The notes beneath the pieces are model-generated. The model saw only the letters and a program-made list of their open reading frames with translations, was not told the DNA's origin and did not search any database. Positions 42,535 to 51,290 of a DNA stretch of 51,456 nt are shown piece by piece. The stretch is taken from the NCBI GenBank assembly GCA_036507955.1, contig DATCIH010000002.1:1-51456 (forward strand). The letters are read 5' to 3'. Numbering within the stretch: position 1 is the first letter of the stretch; every line of letters begins with the position of its first letter. The DNA comes from DATCIH01 sp036507955. Its GTDB lineage: Bacteria > Bacillota > Clostridia > Clostridiales > Clostridiaceae. Position numbers and translations under genes: made by a program.

Positions 42535-43434
42535 GAATAATGCTTCTATAAAATTTTCAGAATTAAATTCCTGTAGATCCTCGATACCTTCTCCAATACC
42601 AATATATCTCACAGGTAAATTTAAAGTGTTCTTAATAGATAAAACTACTCCACCCTTTGCTGTACCATCTAATTTTGTTAAAATAAGTCCATCTATGGTG
42701 CAGACCTCCATAAATTGTTTTGCTTGAGCCAAGCCGTTTTGTCCAGTAGTTGCATCAAGTACAAGATAGGTTTCTTTAGAGAAGCCTACCCCTTCTCTTT
42801 CTATGATTCTATTTATTTTCCCTAATTCATTCATCAAATTCTTCTTATTATGAAGCCTACCTGCAGTATCACAGATCAAATAATCAGCTTTTCTAACCTT
42901 TGCAGTAGCTACCGCATCAAAGACCACTGCTGCTGGGTCAGAGCCTTCCTGTTGCTTAATTATATCAACATTCGCTCTTCGACACCATACTTCAAGTTGA
43001 TCTATTGCAGCTGCCCTAAAGGTATCAGCTGCTGCAACCATTACTTTTTTATTTAAATTCTTATAGTTCCATGCTAGTTTGCCGATGGAGGTGGTTTTAC
43101 CTACTCCATTTACACCGATGACAAGTATGATTTTTGGCGTATTTGTCGCATTATTTGGTTCTACATGCAGCATATCCTTTAATATTAATTTTAAGCAGGT
43201 ATAAACTTCTGAGACTTCCTTTATTTTTTCTTTCTTTATTCTTTCTTTTAATTTTACTAGTATCAATTCTGTTGTATCATATCCTATATCAGACGTAATT
43301 AATATTTCTTCTAGCTCATCAAAAAAGTTTTCATCTATTTCTTTAGAAATTCTAAGAAGCTCCATTATTTTATCGGTAAAAGAGCCTTTTGTTTTAGAAA
43401 GGCCACTTTTTAATTTTTCAAAAAAGTTAAGCAT
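42526..43434 (-). CDS. ftsY: SRP receptor FtsY
   Basis: Membrane-associated GTPase partner of Ffh. The NG domain occupies nearly all 302 residues, with ILVIGVNGVGKTTSIGKLAWNY (about 105), DYLICDTAGRLHNKKNLM and LILTKLDGTAKGG. The long acidic A-domain found in enterobacteria is absent, as is normal in Firmicutes. It is 12 bases downstream of smc. Confidence 0.97.
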   Translation of the reverse strand: MLNFFEKLKSGLSKTKGSFTDKIMELLRISKEIDENFFDELEEILITSDIGYDTTELILVKLKERIKKEKIKEVSEVYTCLKLILKDMLHVEPNNATNTPKIILVIGVNGVGKTTSIGKLAWNYKNLNKKVMVAAADTFRAAAIDQLEVWCRRANVDIIKQQEGSDPAAVVFDAVATAKVRKADYLICDTAGRLHNKKNLMNELGKINRIIEREGVGFSKETYLVLDATTGQNGLAQAKQFMEVCTIDGLILTKLDGTAKGGVVLSIKNTLNLPVRYIGIGEGIEDLQEFNSENFIEALFGC

Positions 43435-43446
43435 GACACACCTCCA

Positions 43447-46400
43447 TTATAAATTTTTAAAGTCAACTGAAACTATTTTTGAAACTCCCTTTTCTTCCAT
43501 TGTCACACCATATAATACATTACAGGATTCCATAGTCCCTTTTCTATGCGTTATTACAATAAATTGAACCTTATTTGTAAATCTTCTTAGAAACTCTGAA
43601 TATCTATATACATTAGCATCATCTAAAGCAGCTTCTATTTCATCCAATATACAAAAAGGAGTTGGTTTCATTTTTAAAATTGCGAAGAGTAAGGCTATGG
43701 CGGATAATACCTTTTCCCCTCCAGACAATAGATTTATATTTTGCAGTTTCTTCCCAGGTGGCTCCACATTTATATCAATGCTCGAGGTTAACAAATCCCC
43801 CTCACATATTAAATCAGCACTACCACCTTTGAAAAGTTCCTTAAAGGTTTCATTGAAATATTCCTTTAGCTTTAGGAAGTTTTCATTAAAAACCATTTTC
43901 ATTTTGTTATTCAATTCCTTAATGACAGACATTAATTGATCTTTAGCTGTAGTCAAATCTAACTGCTGTTCACTTAAAAAATTGTATTTTTCTAGTGTAC
44001 TTTTATATTCTTCGATAGAACCTAAATTCACTGTTCCCAGCGCTGTAATAGAAGATTTTAATTCCGAAATTTCTTTTTTATGAACCTCAATATTTTCTAT
44101 TTTAGTTTTGAAATTTAAGCCTTCCGCATAGGTTATTTTAAATTCTTCATTTAACCTTTGAAGTAGTCCATCCTTTTCTGTATCAAATTTTGCTAACTGC
44201 AGTTCTAGTCGATGGAATTCATCTTCTTTCTTACTTAAAATTATTATATCTTCCTCAAGTGTGCTCGATAGCTTTTTTATATCCTCTTTATGAGCTAGCC
44301 TTTCTATTTCCTTACCCTGAAAATCTAGTTCAAATTTATTTATTTTTCCTTGTAGTTTTTCTAAACTTTTATTATACTCCCCTATTTCTAGTAAATATTC
44401 TTCTTTTTTATTTCTTTCACCTAAAATAGTTTCATTAGTTTTCAATTTAGATAAGCTTAAAGAACCTCTATCAATTTCAAATCTATCCAAGTCTTTTTGC
44501 GTCCCTAGAACAATTTCATCCATGGAAGCTTTTTCAATTTTCAAAGCCAAGATGCTTTCGCTCAAATTTTTTATTATAGAATCTTTATCTTCTATCTTCT
44601 TCTCTATTTGCAGAACCTTAATAGAAAAATCTTCTTTTTTATTAATTAAATCGGATATTAAGGTATCGGTATCTACCATCTCTTCCGACTTCCGATCTAA
44701 ATTATCTTGCAATATACTAAGTTCATCTGTGGCTATTTTTAAATTCTGCTTAAGTTTTTCACTATCTGAATCCATAGCTGATATTTTACCATTTAGTTTG
44801 GTATTTTCTATAGCATATCGGTGTATTTTTTCTCCTTCTTCATTGCAGCTATTTTCTAGCTCTTTTAGCTTTGAATTAAATAACTGAATTTTAGCTGCAA
44901 GCTTATCTAATTCCAACTTTAGAGAAATAATTTTTTCTTCAAGTTCAGATATTTCTCTTTTCCGCCCAATGATGCTAGTAGTTTTATAGTTATTGCTTCC
45001 TCCAGTTAAAGATCCTCCCACATTAATAACTTCTCCAGCTAAGCTTATAATTTTGAATCTAAAACCAACCTTTTTTGCTATAGCAAGCCCTGTGGCCATG
45101 TCTTTAACAATTAAGGTTCTTCCCAGCAAAAAATTGATAGGACCTAAAAACTTTTTATCATATTCTATGAGTTCACTGGCAATACCTATATATCCGGGAA
45201 TCTGGGAGCATTCCTTTATATCATTAAGTTTATTACCCTTAACTGTGTTTAAAGGTAAAAAGGTAGCTCTTCCTAAATTGTTTTTCTTTAAATATTCAAT
45301 CATAACTTTTGCTATGTCATCATCATCGGTTATAATATCTGAGATTGCGCCACCTAAAGCTATTTCAATGGCAGTTTCTAAATCTTTGTTTATTGATATA
45401 ATCTGTCCTAATATATAGTATTTACCTTTAAGTTTAAGTTTATTATTTTCTACATCTTTTATTAATAATTTTACGGCTCTATTGTACCCTTCAAATTGCA
45501 TATCCATATTTTTAAGCATTGAATGATTTGCTTCTAATTTATGTAAAGTACCAGTTTCTTTTTTTAATTCATCATCTAATCCTCTTAATTTTAAATTGGA
45601 ATGCTCAATGTTTTGTCTTTTAAGTCTTATACTTTCTTCTAAGGAGTTAACCTTCGTATTAATAACTTGAACTTCTTTTAAAATAATATTTTTACTGCTA
45701 TTATTTACACTCATAGAGTTATTATAGCTTTCACAGGAAAAACTTATTTCCTCTATTCTATTATTAATTGTTAAACTATCGTTTTTAATTAGTAAAGTAT
45801 CATTTTTGAATTTAATAATTTGATTATCAATGTCAAATTGGTCCTCTTGAAGATTTTTCATTAATCTTCTTTCTTCAAAGTGAGAAGAACTTATTTTATT
45901 TGTATCCTCAGTATTTCCTTTTATACTTTCTTCAATTCCTTGTTGTTTTAATAAATTTCGCTCTTGAAGCATCATATGTTTTTCTAAATCTGCATTGACC
46001 TCCCCTAGCCTCTTTTCAATATCCAACCTATTATTTTCATAAAGCTTATATAAGCTCTCCGAGTTTTCTAATTTTTCTTTTGATAGATTAATTTTGTTTT
46101 GTATTTCTTGATACTCAGTCTTCTTATCAAAGTTATCCTGCTTATCTAATGAGATTTTATTTTCAACCTTTTCTAGTTCCTCTTCTAATTCATGAATATT
46201 TATTTTTATAGTTTCTCTATCTTTACATAATTTATCAATTATTATTTTCGAAGAAGAACTTTCAGATCCGATTTCGTTTAATCTTTTACTTAATTTATCA
46301 ATACTATTAACAATTAAGCTTATCTCTTTTCCTTCCAGTTCTTTAGCAACTAAAATAAACTTATCTGCTTTTTCAGAGTCAATTCTAAGAGGCTCTAATC

Positions 46401-47001
46401 TTTCTTCATAGGTACTGATTATATCCCTTAGCCTAGTTACATTATCTTCCGTATGTTGAAGTCTTCTTTCTGCTTCCTCTTTTCGGCTCCTATATTTAAC
46501 TATACCTGCGGCTTCTTCAAGCAAATTTCTTTTATCTTCAGGCTTGCCACTTAATATAGCTTCAATTTTACCTTGTCCAATTATTGAATAGCCTTCTTTA
46601 CCAATCCCTGTATCCATAAATAATTCTTGAACATCTTTTAATCGGCATTGTACATTATTTATTAAATACTCACTATCTCCAGATCTATATAATCTTCTAG
46701 ATATGGTAACATCATTATAATCAACTGGTAGCCAAGAGGTACTATTATCTAAAGTAATAGAAACCTGAGCTAGTCCCACAGGTTTTCTAAATTGAGTTCC
46801 AGAAAAAATTACATCTTCCATTTTTCCACCACGAAGGCTCTTGATACTTTGCTCTCCTAGAACCCATCGCACCGCATCTGAAACATTACTTTTACCACTT
46901 CCATTAGGACCAACAATTGCAGTAATTCCTTTTTTAAATTGTATTTCTGTTTTATCTGCAAAGGACTTAAAGCCTTTTATTTCAAGAGATTTTAAAAACA
47001 T
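43447..47001 (-). CDS. smc: Chromosome partition protein SMC
   Basis: Condensin ATPase for chromosome organisation and segregation. The 1184 residues begin with Walker A (IVGPNGSGKSNVSDAVRWVLGEQS, about residue 32). Long coiled coils flank a hinge (about 510-665, with YIGIASELIEYDKK and GGSLTGGSN). The protein ends with the ABC signature NLLSGGEKVLSAIALLFA and Walker B PFCILDEIEAALDDAN. ATG 47001 has TGAGGT upstream, next to the stop codon of the small membrane ORF. It lies in the rnc-smc-ftsY operon. Confidence 0.98.
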   Translation of the reverse strand: MFLKSLEIKGFKSFADKTEIQFKKGITAIVGPNGSGKSNVSDAVRWVLGEQSIKSLRGGKMEDVIFSGTQFRKPVGLAQVSITLDNSTSWLPVDYNDVTISRRLYRSGDSEYLINNVQCRLKDVQELFMDTGIGKEGYSIIGQGKIEAILSGKPEDKRNLLEEAAGIVKYRSRKEEAERRLQHTEDNVTRLRDIISTYEERLEPLRIDSEKADKFILVAKELEGKEISLIVNSIDKLSKRLNEIGSESSSSKIIIDKLCKDRETIKINIHELEEELEKVENKISLDKQDNFDKKTEYQEIQNKINLSKEKLENSESLYKLYENNRLDIEKRLGEVNADLEKHMMLQERNLLKQQGIEESIKGNTEDTNKISSSHFEERRLMKNLQEDQFDIDNQIIKFKNDTLLIKNDSLTINNRIEEISFSCESYNNSMSVNNSSKNIILKEVQVINTKVNSLEESIRLKRQNIEHSNLKLRGLDDELKKETGTLHKLEANHSMLKNMDMQFEGYNRAVKLLIKDVENNKLKLKGKYYILGQIISINKDLETAIEIALGGAISDIITDDDDIAKVMIEYLKKNNLGRATFLPLNTVKGNKLNDIKECSQIPGYIGIASELIEYDKKFLGPINFLLGRTLIVKDMATGLAIAKKVGFRFKIISLAGEVINVGGSLTGGSNNYKTTSIIGRKREISELEEKIISLKLELDKLAAKIQLFNSKLKELENSCNEEGEKIHRYAIENTKLNGKISAMDSDSEKLKQNLKIATDELSILQDNLDRKSEEMVDTDTLISDLINKKEDFSIKVLQIEKKIEDKDSIIKNLSESILALKIEKASMDEIVLGTQKDLDRFEIDRGSLSLSKLKTNETILGERNKKEEYLLEIGEYNKSLEKLQGKINKFELDFQGKEIERLAHKEDIKKLSSTLEEDIIILSKKEDEFHRLELQLAKFDTEKDGLLQRLNEEFKITYAEGLNFKTKIENIEVHKKEISELKSSITALGTVNLGSIEEYKSTLEKYNFLSEQQLDLTTAKDQLMSVIKELNNKMKMVFNENFLKLKEYFNETFKELFKGGSADLICEGDLLTSSIDINVEPPGKKLQNINLLSGGEKVLSAIALLFAILKMKPTPFCILDEIEAALDDANVYRYSEFLRRFTNKVQFIVITHRKGTMESCNVLYGVTMEEKGVSKIVSVDFKNL

Positions 47002-47011
47002 GACCTATACC

Positions 47012-47131
47012 TCACTTTATAAAACTGACAATAAAAGTAGTAAAAAGGCTTAAAATAAATATTATTACAATTAGATAAGTTACCATATTAACAAATTTAG
47101 TTTTCCTGCTTTTGATTTCATACTTTTTCAT
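47012..47131 (-). CDS. 39-residue predicted single-pass membrane protein
   Basis: A short frame starting MKKYEIKSRKTKFVNMV, with one hydrophobic helix (about residues 17-37, VTYLIVIIFILSLFTTFIV) and ending SFIK. The basic N-terminus predicts an inside-facing tail. Support for expression: TTGGAGGTGG stands five bases before the ATG; the start overlaps the radical SAM stop codon (ATGA); and its own TGA is directly followed by the smc ribosome binding site. I do not recognise the protein, and no function is proposed. Confidence 0.72.
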   Translation of the reverse strand: MKKYEIKSRKTKFVNMVTYLIVIIFILSLFTTFIVSFIK

Positions 47132-48213
47132 TTTTCCACCTCCAAGTCATTAAAGGGCTGAATTATATAGGATTCTTTACTTTTAAGTTGTAAAGCTCCT
47201 CTACTTATGTTTATATCCTGTATAACTTTAATATTTAATTTGGGAAATTTCAATTCTAACTTAGTAAAATACTCTTTCCCATTAGAATAGAGCTTAGATA
47301 CATCCTTTGGATTTATATATAATGAAGCATCCCCAACAATTCCCTTTGAAATAATTACCGAAGCTAAGGCATCATTATAAATTGATCCTTCCACAAGTTC
47401 TCTAAAAGAAGGATGGAAAGGGCCTCCCACAATTTCCTTACCAATATTTATTTCTTCCGTGGTTTGCAGGCCTAATCTTATTACGGTTATATTGCTTTTA
47501 TAAAACATAATATAAATTATTCTAGTTATTGTAATAGCTTCCTCTAAAGTATAAGGAACAAATAAACCTTTTAAATAAAGCTTTTGAAGAGGTGTCCCTT
47601 TAATAATTAGAGTTGGATAAATTCTAACAAAATCAGGTTTTAGAGTTATGAGTTCTCGAGTTGTAGCTATGTCTTTATCAATATTATCATATGGAAGACC
47701 TATCATCATCTGAAGTCCTAAGACAAAGTCTTCATCTTTTATGAGCTTTGAAGCAGCAATTACGCAGGAGGTGTCATGACCCCTACCAGATGCTTCTAGC
47801 ACACTATTATCCATGGATTGAACCCCTAGCTCTATAATATCCACTGAATATTCTTTTAAATAATTTAATATATATTTATTAATATAATCTGGTCTTGTAG
47901 ATAACCTTATATATTTTATTAAACCTTTATTTTTATAAGCTAAAGCCACTGACAATAATTCTTTTTGAAGTGCTTCATCTATAGCAGTGAAGGTTCCTCC
48001 GAAAAAAGATATTTCCACCTCCCTATTTACTAAGGGGATGGTACTTAAGTGTGACTTGACGATTTTATCTATATAATCTTTATTTATTACTTCTTTAGTG
48101 GAGTTTTCTCTATCTTCTCCAGTAATACTACTTTGATTGCAAAAAACACAATCATGGGGGCAACCATAATGTGGTACAAATATAGGGATTATATAGTGTT
48201 TAACTTCTTTCAT
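47128..48213 (-). CDS. Elp3-like radical SAM protein
   Basis: A 361-residue radical SAM enzyme. The iron-sulfur cluster motif CPHDCVFCNQ (C18, C22, C25) is followed by EISFFGGTFTAID. It resembles the Elp3 radical SAM half but lacks the acetyltransferase domain, as in bacterial genes annotated as elongator complex protein 3. Such proteins are often adjacent to rnc and smc in clostridia. The reaction is not known; tRNA modification is a guess from the family. ATG 48213 is chosen over the preceding TTG (48216). The frame overlaps the rnc end by 14 bases. Confidence 0.82.
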   Translation of the reverse strand: MKEVKHYIIPIFVPHYGCPHDCVFCNQSSITGEDRENSTKEVINKDYIDKIVKSHLSTIPLVNREVEISFFGGTFTAIDEALQKELLSVALAYKNKGLIKYIRLSTRPDYINKYILNYLKEYSVDIIELGVQSMDNSVLEASGRGHDTSCVIAASKLIKDEDFVLGLQMMIGLPYDNIDKDIATTRELITLKPDFVRIYPTLIIKGTPLQKLYLKGLFVPYTLEEAITITRIIYIMFYKSNITVIRLGLQTTEEINIGKEIVGGPFHPSFRELVEGSIYNDALASVIISKGIVGDASLYINPKDVSKLYSNGKEYFTKLELKFPKLNIKVIQDINISRGALQLKSKESYIIQPFNDLEVEK

Positions 48214-48910
48214 CAATTTCTTTTCCTTCTAAAGCATTTTTGGCAGCAGCTTGTTCAGCTTCTTTTTTGCTAAAACCATAGCCAGAACCAAATAAATTTG
48301 TGTCAATATATACTTCCATATAAAATTTGCGTTTGTGTGGAGGACCATCGAATTTACTTATTTTATATTCAATACTAACAGGTCCTTTCTTTTGAAGAAG
48401 CTCCTGCAATTTTGTTTTATAATCTAAAACTACGCCACTATTTTCAGTGCTTTTTATAAAATCAATAAAGTTCTTATCAATAAAATCTTTTGCAACAGAA
48501 AATCCTTTATCAATATAAACTGCAGCAATAATAGATTCAACACAATCAGCTAAAATTGATACTCTATGTCTTCCACCAGTTAACTCTTCCCCTTTACTTA
48601 ATAACAGGAAATTACCCAGTTTCCATTTCATAGCTATTTCATATAAGGAATTTTCACAAACTATGAGGGCTCTAAGCCTTGTTAATTCTCCTTCACTTTT
48701 TTGTGGGAAATTTATGTATAAATAGTCTGAAACAGATAATTGTAAAACTGAATCTCCTAAAAACTCTAATCTTTCATAATACTCTAAACTATTTTTTTGT
48801 TTAGCATAAGAGCTATGAGTTATTGCTTTAACTAGTAAACTCTTATCTATAAAGCTTAAATCAATTAAAGCTTCCAATTCGGATGTTTTAAAATTATATG
48901 ATAATTTCAT
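48200..48910 (-). CDS. rnc: Ribonuclease III
   Basis: Cleaves double-stranded RNA in rRNA precursors and structured messages. The catalytic signature is YYERLEFLGDSVLQLSVS (about 45-60). A second acidic cluster (ILADCVESIIAAVYIDKGF) follows, and then the C-terminal dsRBD (DYKTKLQELLQKKGP, FSKKEAEQAAAKNALE). Length 236 is typical. ATG 48910 follows AAGGAGAAGAT. It heads the operon rnc-radical SAM-ORF-smc-ftsY. Confidence 0.97.
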   Translation of the reverse strand: MKLSYNFKTSELEALIDLSFIDKSLLVKAITHSSYAKQKNSLEYYERLEFLGDSVLQLSVSDYLYINFPQKSEGELTRLRALIVCENSLYEIAMKWKLGNFLLLSKGEELTGGRHRVSILADCVESIIAAVYIDKGFSVAKDFIDKNFIDFIKSTENSGVVLDYKTKLQELLQKKGPVSIEYKISKFDGPPHKRKFYMEVYIDTNLFGSGYGFSKKEAEQAAAKNALEGKEIDERS

Positions 48911-49001
48911 ATCTTCTCCTTATTGCTGTAATCCATTCTTCAATCTATTAATGGATATAAACTCAAGAATATATTATACAAGAATTGCTATATTATAAAT
49001 T

Positions 49002-49026
49002 AAAGCCCCGCGATTAACGGGACTTT
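49002..49026 (-). terminator. Intrinsic terminator after acpP
   Basis: The stem AAAGTCCCG/CGGGGCTTT (one G-T pair, seven-base loop) begins five bases past the acpP stop codon. It is followed by a weakly T-rich stretch on the minus strand. Confidence 0.75.
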
Positions 49027-49031
49027 AAGCT

Positions 49032-49265
49032 TTATTCCTCACTATGAGCTCTTATGTAATCTACAATATCTCCTACGATTGATATCTTTTCAGCGTCTTC
49101 GTCAGGGATTTCCATATCGAACTCTTCTTCTAATGCCATTATTAATTCTACTATATCTAAAGAATCTGCACCCAAGTCATCTACGAAAGATGATTCCATT
49201 GTTATTTCATCTGCCTCCAGCCCAAGCTGTTCAGCAATAATTCCTTTAATTTTGTCAAATACCAT
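49032..49265 (-). CDS. acpP: Acyl carrier protein
   Basis: Carries acyl chains on a phosphopantetheine arm attached to Ser35 in DDLGADSLDIVELIMALEEEF. The 77 acidic residues are typical. ATG 49265 follows CAGGAGGTGAAAAA. It has its own promoter downstream of plsX and a terminator after it. The gene pair supplies acyl donors for phospholipid synthesis. Confidence 0.97.
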   Translation of the reverse strand: MVFDKIKGIIAEQLGLEADEITMESSFVDDLGADSLDIVELIMALEEEFDMEIPDEDAEKISIVGDIVDYIRAHSEE

Positions 49266-49296
49266 TTTTTCACCTCCTGAATAAATCTCTATAAAA

Positions 49297-49326
49297 ATAA
49301 TAGTACATAAATGCTATCCAAGTCAA
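49297..49326 (-). promoter_or_regulatory. Sigma-A promoter of acpP
   Basis: TTGACT (49321-49326) and TATTAT (49297-49302) with an 18-base spacer on the minus strand, about 30 bases before the start codon. Confidence 0.65.
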
Positions 49327-49359
49327 TATCAATGAATCAATTATAATTATTTATTTTTA

Positions 49360-50364
49360 TTAAATAATTTCTTCTTCGATAAAACTTGTTTCTTTACTTA
49401 TTTTTTCTACTACCTTATTATCATAAAAAGTAATGGCCTGTTTTATCGCATTCATAATAGCTTTACTATCTGAACTGCCATGGGCCTTAATACATATGCC
49501 ATTCACTCCAAGAAAAGCAGCCCCACCATATTCTTTATAATCAAATCTTTTTTTGATGTTCTTAAATACTGGTTTTAATAACAAACCACCTATTTTAGTA
49601 ATAAGAGAACTCATTATATTTTCCTTTAAGATATCAAAAATAGTTTCTACTGCACCCTCAAAAGTTTTAAGCACTGTATTTCCTACAAAACCATCACTAA
49701 CTAAAACCTGTATATCACCTTTAAGAATATCTCTGGGCTCAATATTCCCAGAAAAATTTAAATTTGATGCTTTTAATAGTTTGTAAGCTGCCTTGGTAAG
49801 CTCATTACCCTTTTCTTCTTCAGAACCTATGTTAATAAGGCCAATTGAAGGATTTTGATAATTTAATACATTTTCAAAATACACCTTACCCATTTGAGCG
49901 AACTGAAGTAAATTTATAGGCTTGCATTCTGCATTAGCTCCAACATCAATAAGCATAAAAGGCCCGTTTTTGCCTGGCAGAATGGGAGCTAGAGCAGGCC
50001 TATCTATGCCTTTAATTCTACCTATAATCAGTGCAGAACCCGCTAAAAATGCTCCAGTGCTTCCAGCGGATATAACAGCATCCGCCTTCTTATCTTTAAC
50101 TAGTTCTATTGCAACTCTAAGGCTAGAATCCTTCTTTTTCCTTATAGCTATCACTGGATGTTCATTAAATTCTATTACTTCCTCGGCATTTAGTACTTGT
50201 ATTTTTGACTTATCATATGTATATTTATTTAGTTCCTCATGTAGAAGCTTTTCTTTACCAACAATGATAACTTGCAAATCATTATTTTCAATTGCCTTTA
50301 TAACTCCTTCAACAATACTGGCCGGTGAATTGTCACCACCCATTCCATCCACTGCTAGGATCAT
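49360..50364 (-). CDS. plsX: Phosphate acyltransferase PlsX
   Basis: Makes acyl-phosphate from acyl-ACP as the first step of glycerolipid synthesis with PlsY. The 334 residues start ILAVDGMGGDNSPASIVEGV and include VISAGSTGAFLAGS, FMLIDVGANAECKP and VSDGFVGNTVLKTFEG, all family motifs. Membrane-associated, without membrane helices. It precedes acpP, the usual partnership. Confidence 0.96.
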   Translation of the reverse strand: MILAVDGMGGDNSPASIVEGVIKAIENNDLQVIIVGKEKLLHEELNKYTYDKSKIQVLNAEEVIEFNEHPVIAIRKKKDSSLRVAIELVKDKKADAVISAGSTGAFLAGSALIIGRIKGIDRPALAPILPGKNGPFMLIDVGANAECKPINLLQFAQMGKVYFENVLNYQNPSIGLINIGSEEEKGNELTKAAYKLLKASNLNFSGNIEPRDILKGDIQVLVSDGFVGNTVLKTFEGAVETIFDILKENIMSSLITKIGGLLLKPVFKNIKKRFDYKEYGGAAFLGVNGICIKAHGSSDSKAIMNAIKQAITFYDNKVVEKISKETSFIEEEII

Positions 50365-50413
50365 ATTAAGGATTCACTTCCTTCCTTTTTTCTATAACAA
50401 ATATTCTCATATA

Positions 50414-50442
50414 AGTATAAAGCAATAGAATTTTAAAATCAA
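50414..50442 (-). promoter_or_regulatory. Sigma-A promoter of plsX
   Basis: TTGATT (50437-50442) and TATACT (50414-50419), 17 bases apart on the minus strand, directly after the rpmF terminator. Confidence 0.7.
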
Positions 50443-50449
50443 TAAAATA

Positions 50450-50480
50450 AAATTAGAAGTAATAATATTACTTCTAATTT
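50450..50480 (-). terminator. Intrinsic terminator after rpmF
   Basis: A near-perfect A/T-rich stem of about 14 pairs (AAATTAGAAGTAAT and its complement), followed by TTTTATTTTATT on the minus strand, 17 bases past the rpmF stop codon. Confidence 0.75.
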
Positions 50481-50497
50481 GACTCCGTTATATTCTA

Positions 50498-50686
50498 TTA
50501 GTTAGCTTTTTCAATAGCCATTACTTCCTTACCATCGTAAAAACCGCAGCCTTTACATACCCTGTGAGAAAGTTTCATTTCATGACATTGTGGACATTCA
50601 ACTATACCTGGAAGTCCAAGTTTATAAGTTTGAGCTCTTCTTGAATCTCTTCTTGATTTGGAAAATCTTCTAGTGGGATTACCCAT
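50498..50686 (-). CDS. rpmF: Ribosomal protein L32
   Basis: A 62-residue large-subunit protein with an N-terminal RRFSKSRRDSRRAQ segment. Its four-cysteine zinc ribbon is CPQCHEMKLSHRVCKGCGFY, so it is the zinc-containing form. ATG 50686 has AAGGAGGTGTTATT upstream. It follows the DUF177 gene by 12 bases, a pairing conserved across bacteria. Confidence 0.97.
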   Translation of the reverse strand: MGNPTRRFSKSRRDSRRAQTYKLGLPGIVECPQCHEMKLSHRVCKGCGFYDGKEVMAIEKAN

Positions 50687-50698
50687 AATAACACCTCC

Positions 50699-51232
50699 TT
50701 AATTTTTAGCAAACAAATCCTTTAGCCTATCCATTCTAGGGTCAATATCAGAAGTTTCACACTCACAGCTTTTAAGGTTTAAATTCATTCCACATTTTTG
50801 ACATAAACCATTGCAATCTTGCTTGCAAAGCTTTTGAATAGGAAGCGTAACTATTATTGCATCTTCCATTAACTTGGATATATTAATACTACTTTCCTGA
50901 AGTAATATTAAATCGTCCATTTGATTTGTAGTTCCTTCATTGGTTTTCTTAGAGTAAACAGCCTTATTTAAAGTAAATTTTTCTATGATTGGAATTTCCA
51001 ATAAGAATTTATACTCCTCTAAGCATCTGACACAAGTAAGAATAATCTCAGTCTTTAAATTAGCATCCAAAAAAACAATGTTTTCTTGAACATATAATTT
51101 GCCCTTTATAAGTACATCTGAAGCAAATTTGATTAACTCTCCCTCAAATTCAATAGAATCTTGAGTTAAAGCTAAATCAATGTCCTTTGACTGACCTTTT
51201 TTATCTACGATATCAGATATATCAATTTTCAT
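50699..51232 (-). CDS. DUF177 (YceD) family protein
   Basis: A 177-residue protein of the YceD/DUF177 family, almost always encoded just upstream of rpmF and thought to be linked to 23S rRNA metabolism or L32 assembly. Family features are LTCVRCLEEYKFLLEIPI near the middle and the C-terminal cysteines of LCKQDCNGLCQKCGMNLNLKSC. ATG 51232 is supported by GAGGGTGATTTA upstream and by the promoter, whose predicted start is only about 20 bases away. An upstream in-frame GTG would lie at that start. Confidence 0.9.
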   Translation of the reverse strand: MKIDISDIVDKKGQSKDIDLALTQDSIEFEGELIKFASDVLIKGKLYVQENIVFLDANLKTEIILTCVRCLEEYKFLLEIPIIEKFTLNKAVYSKKTNEGTTNQMDDLILLQESSINISKLMEDAIIVTLPIQKLCKQDCNGLCQKCGMNLNLKSCECETSDIDPRMDRLKDLFAKN

Positions 51233-51261
51233 TAAATCACCCTCTACTTTAGCCACTATTA

Positions 51262-51290
51262 ATTATATAAAGGAGCTTATTAAAAGTCAA
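51262..51290 (-). promoter_or_regulatory. Strong sigma-A promoter of DUF177-rpmF
   Basis: TTGACT (51285-51290) and TATAAT (51262-51267) with a 17-base spacer on the minus strand. From here to the right window edge (51291-51456) I see no gene, only AT-rich sequence. Confidence 0.85.
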
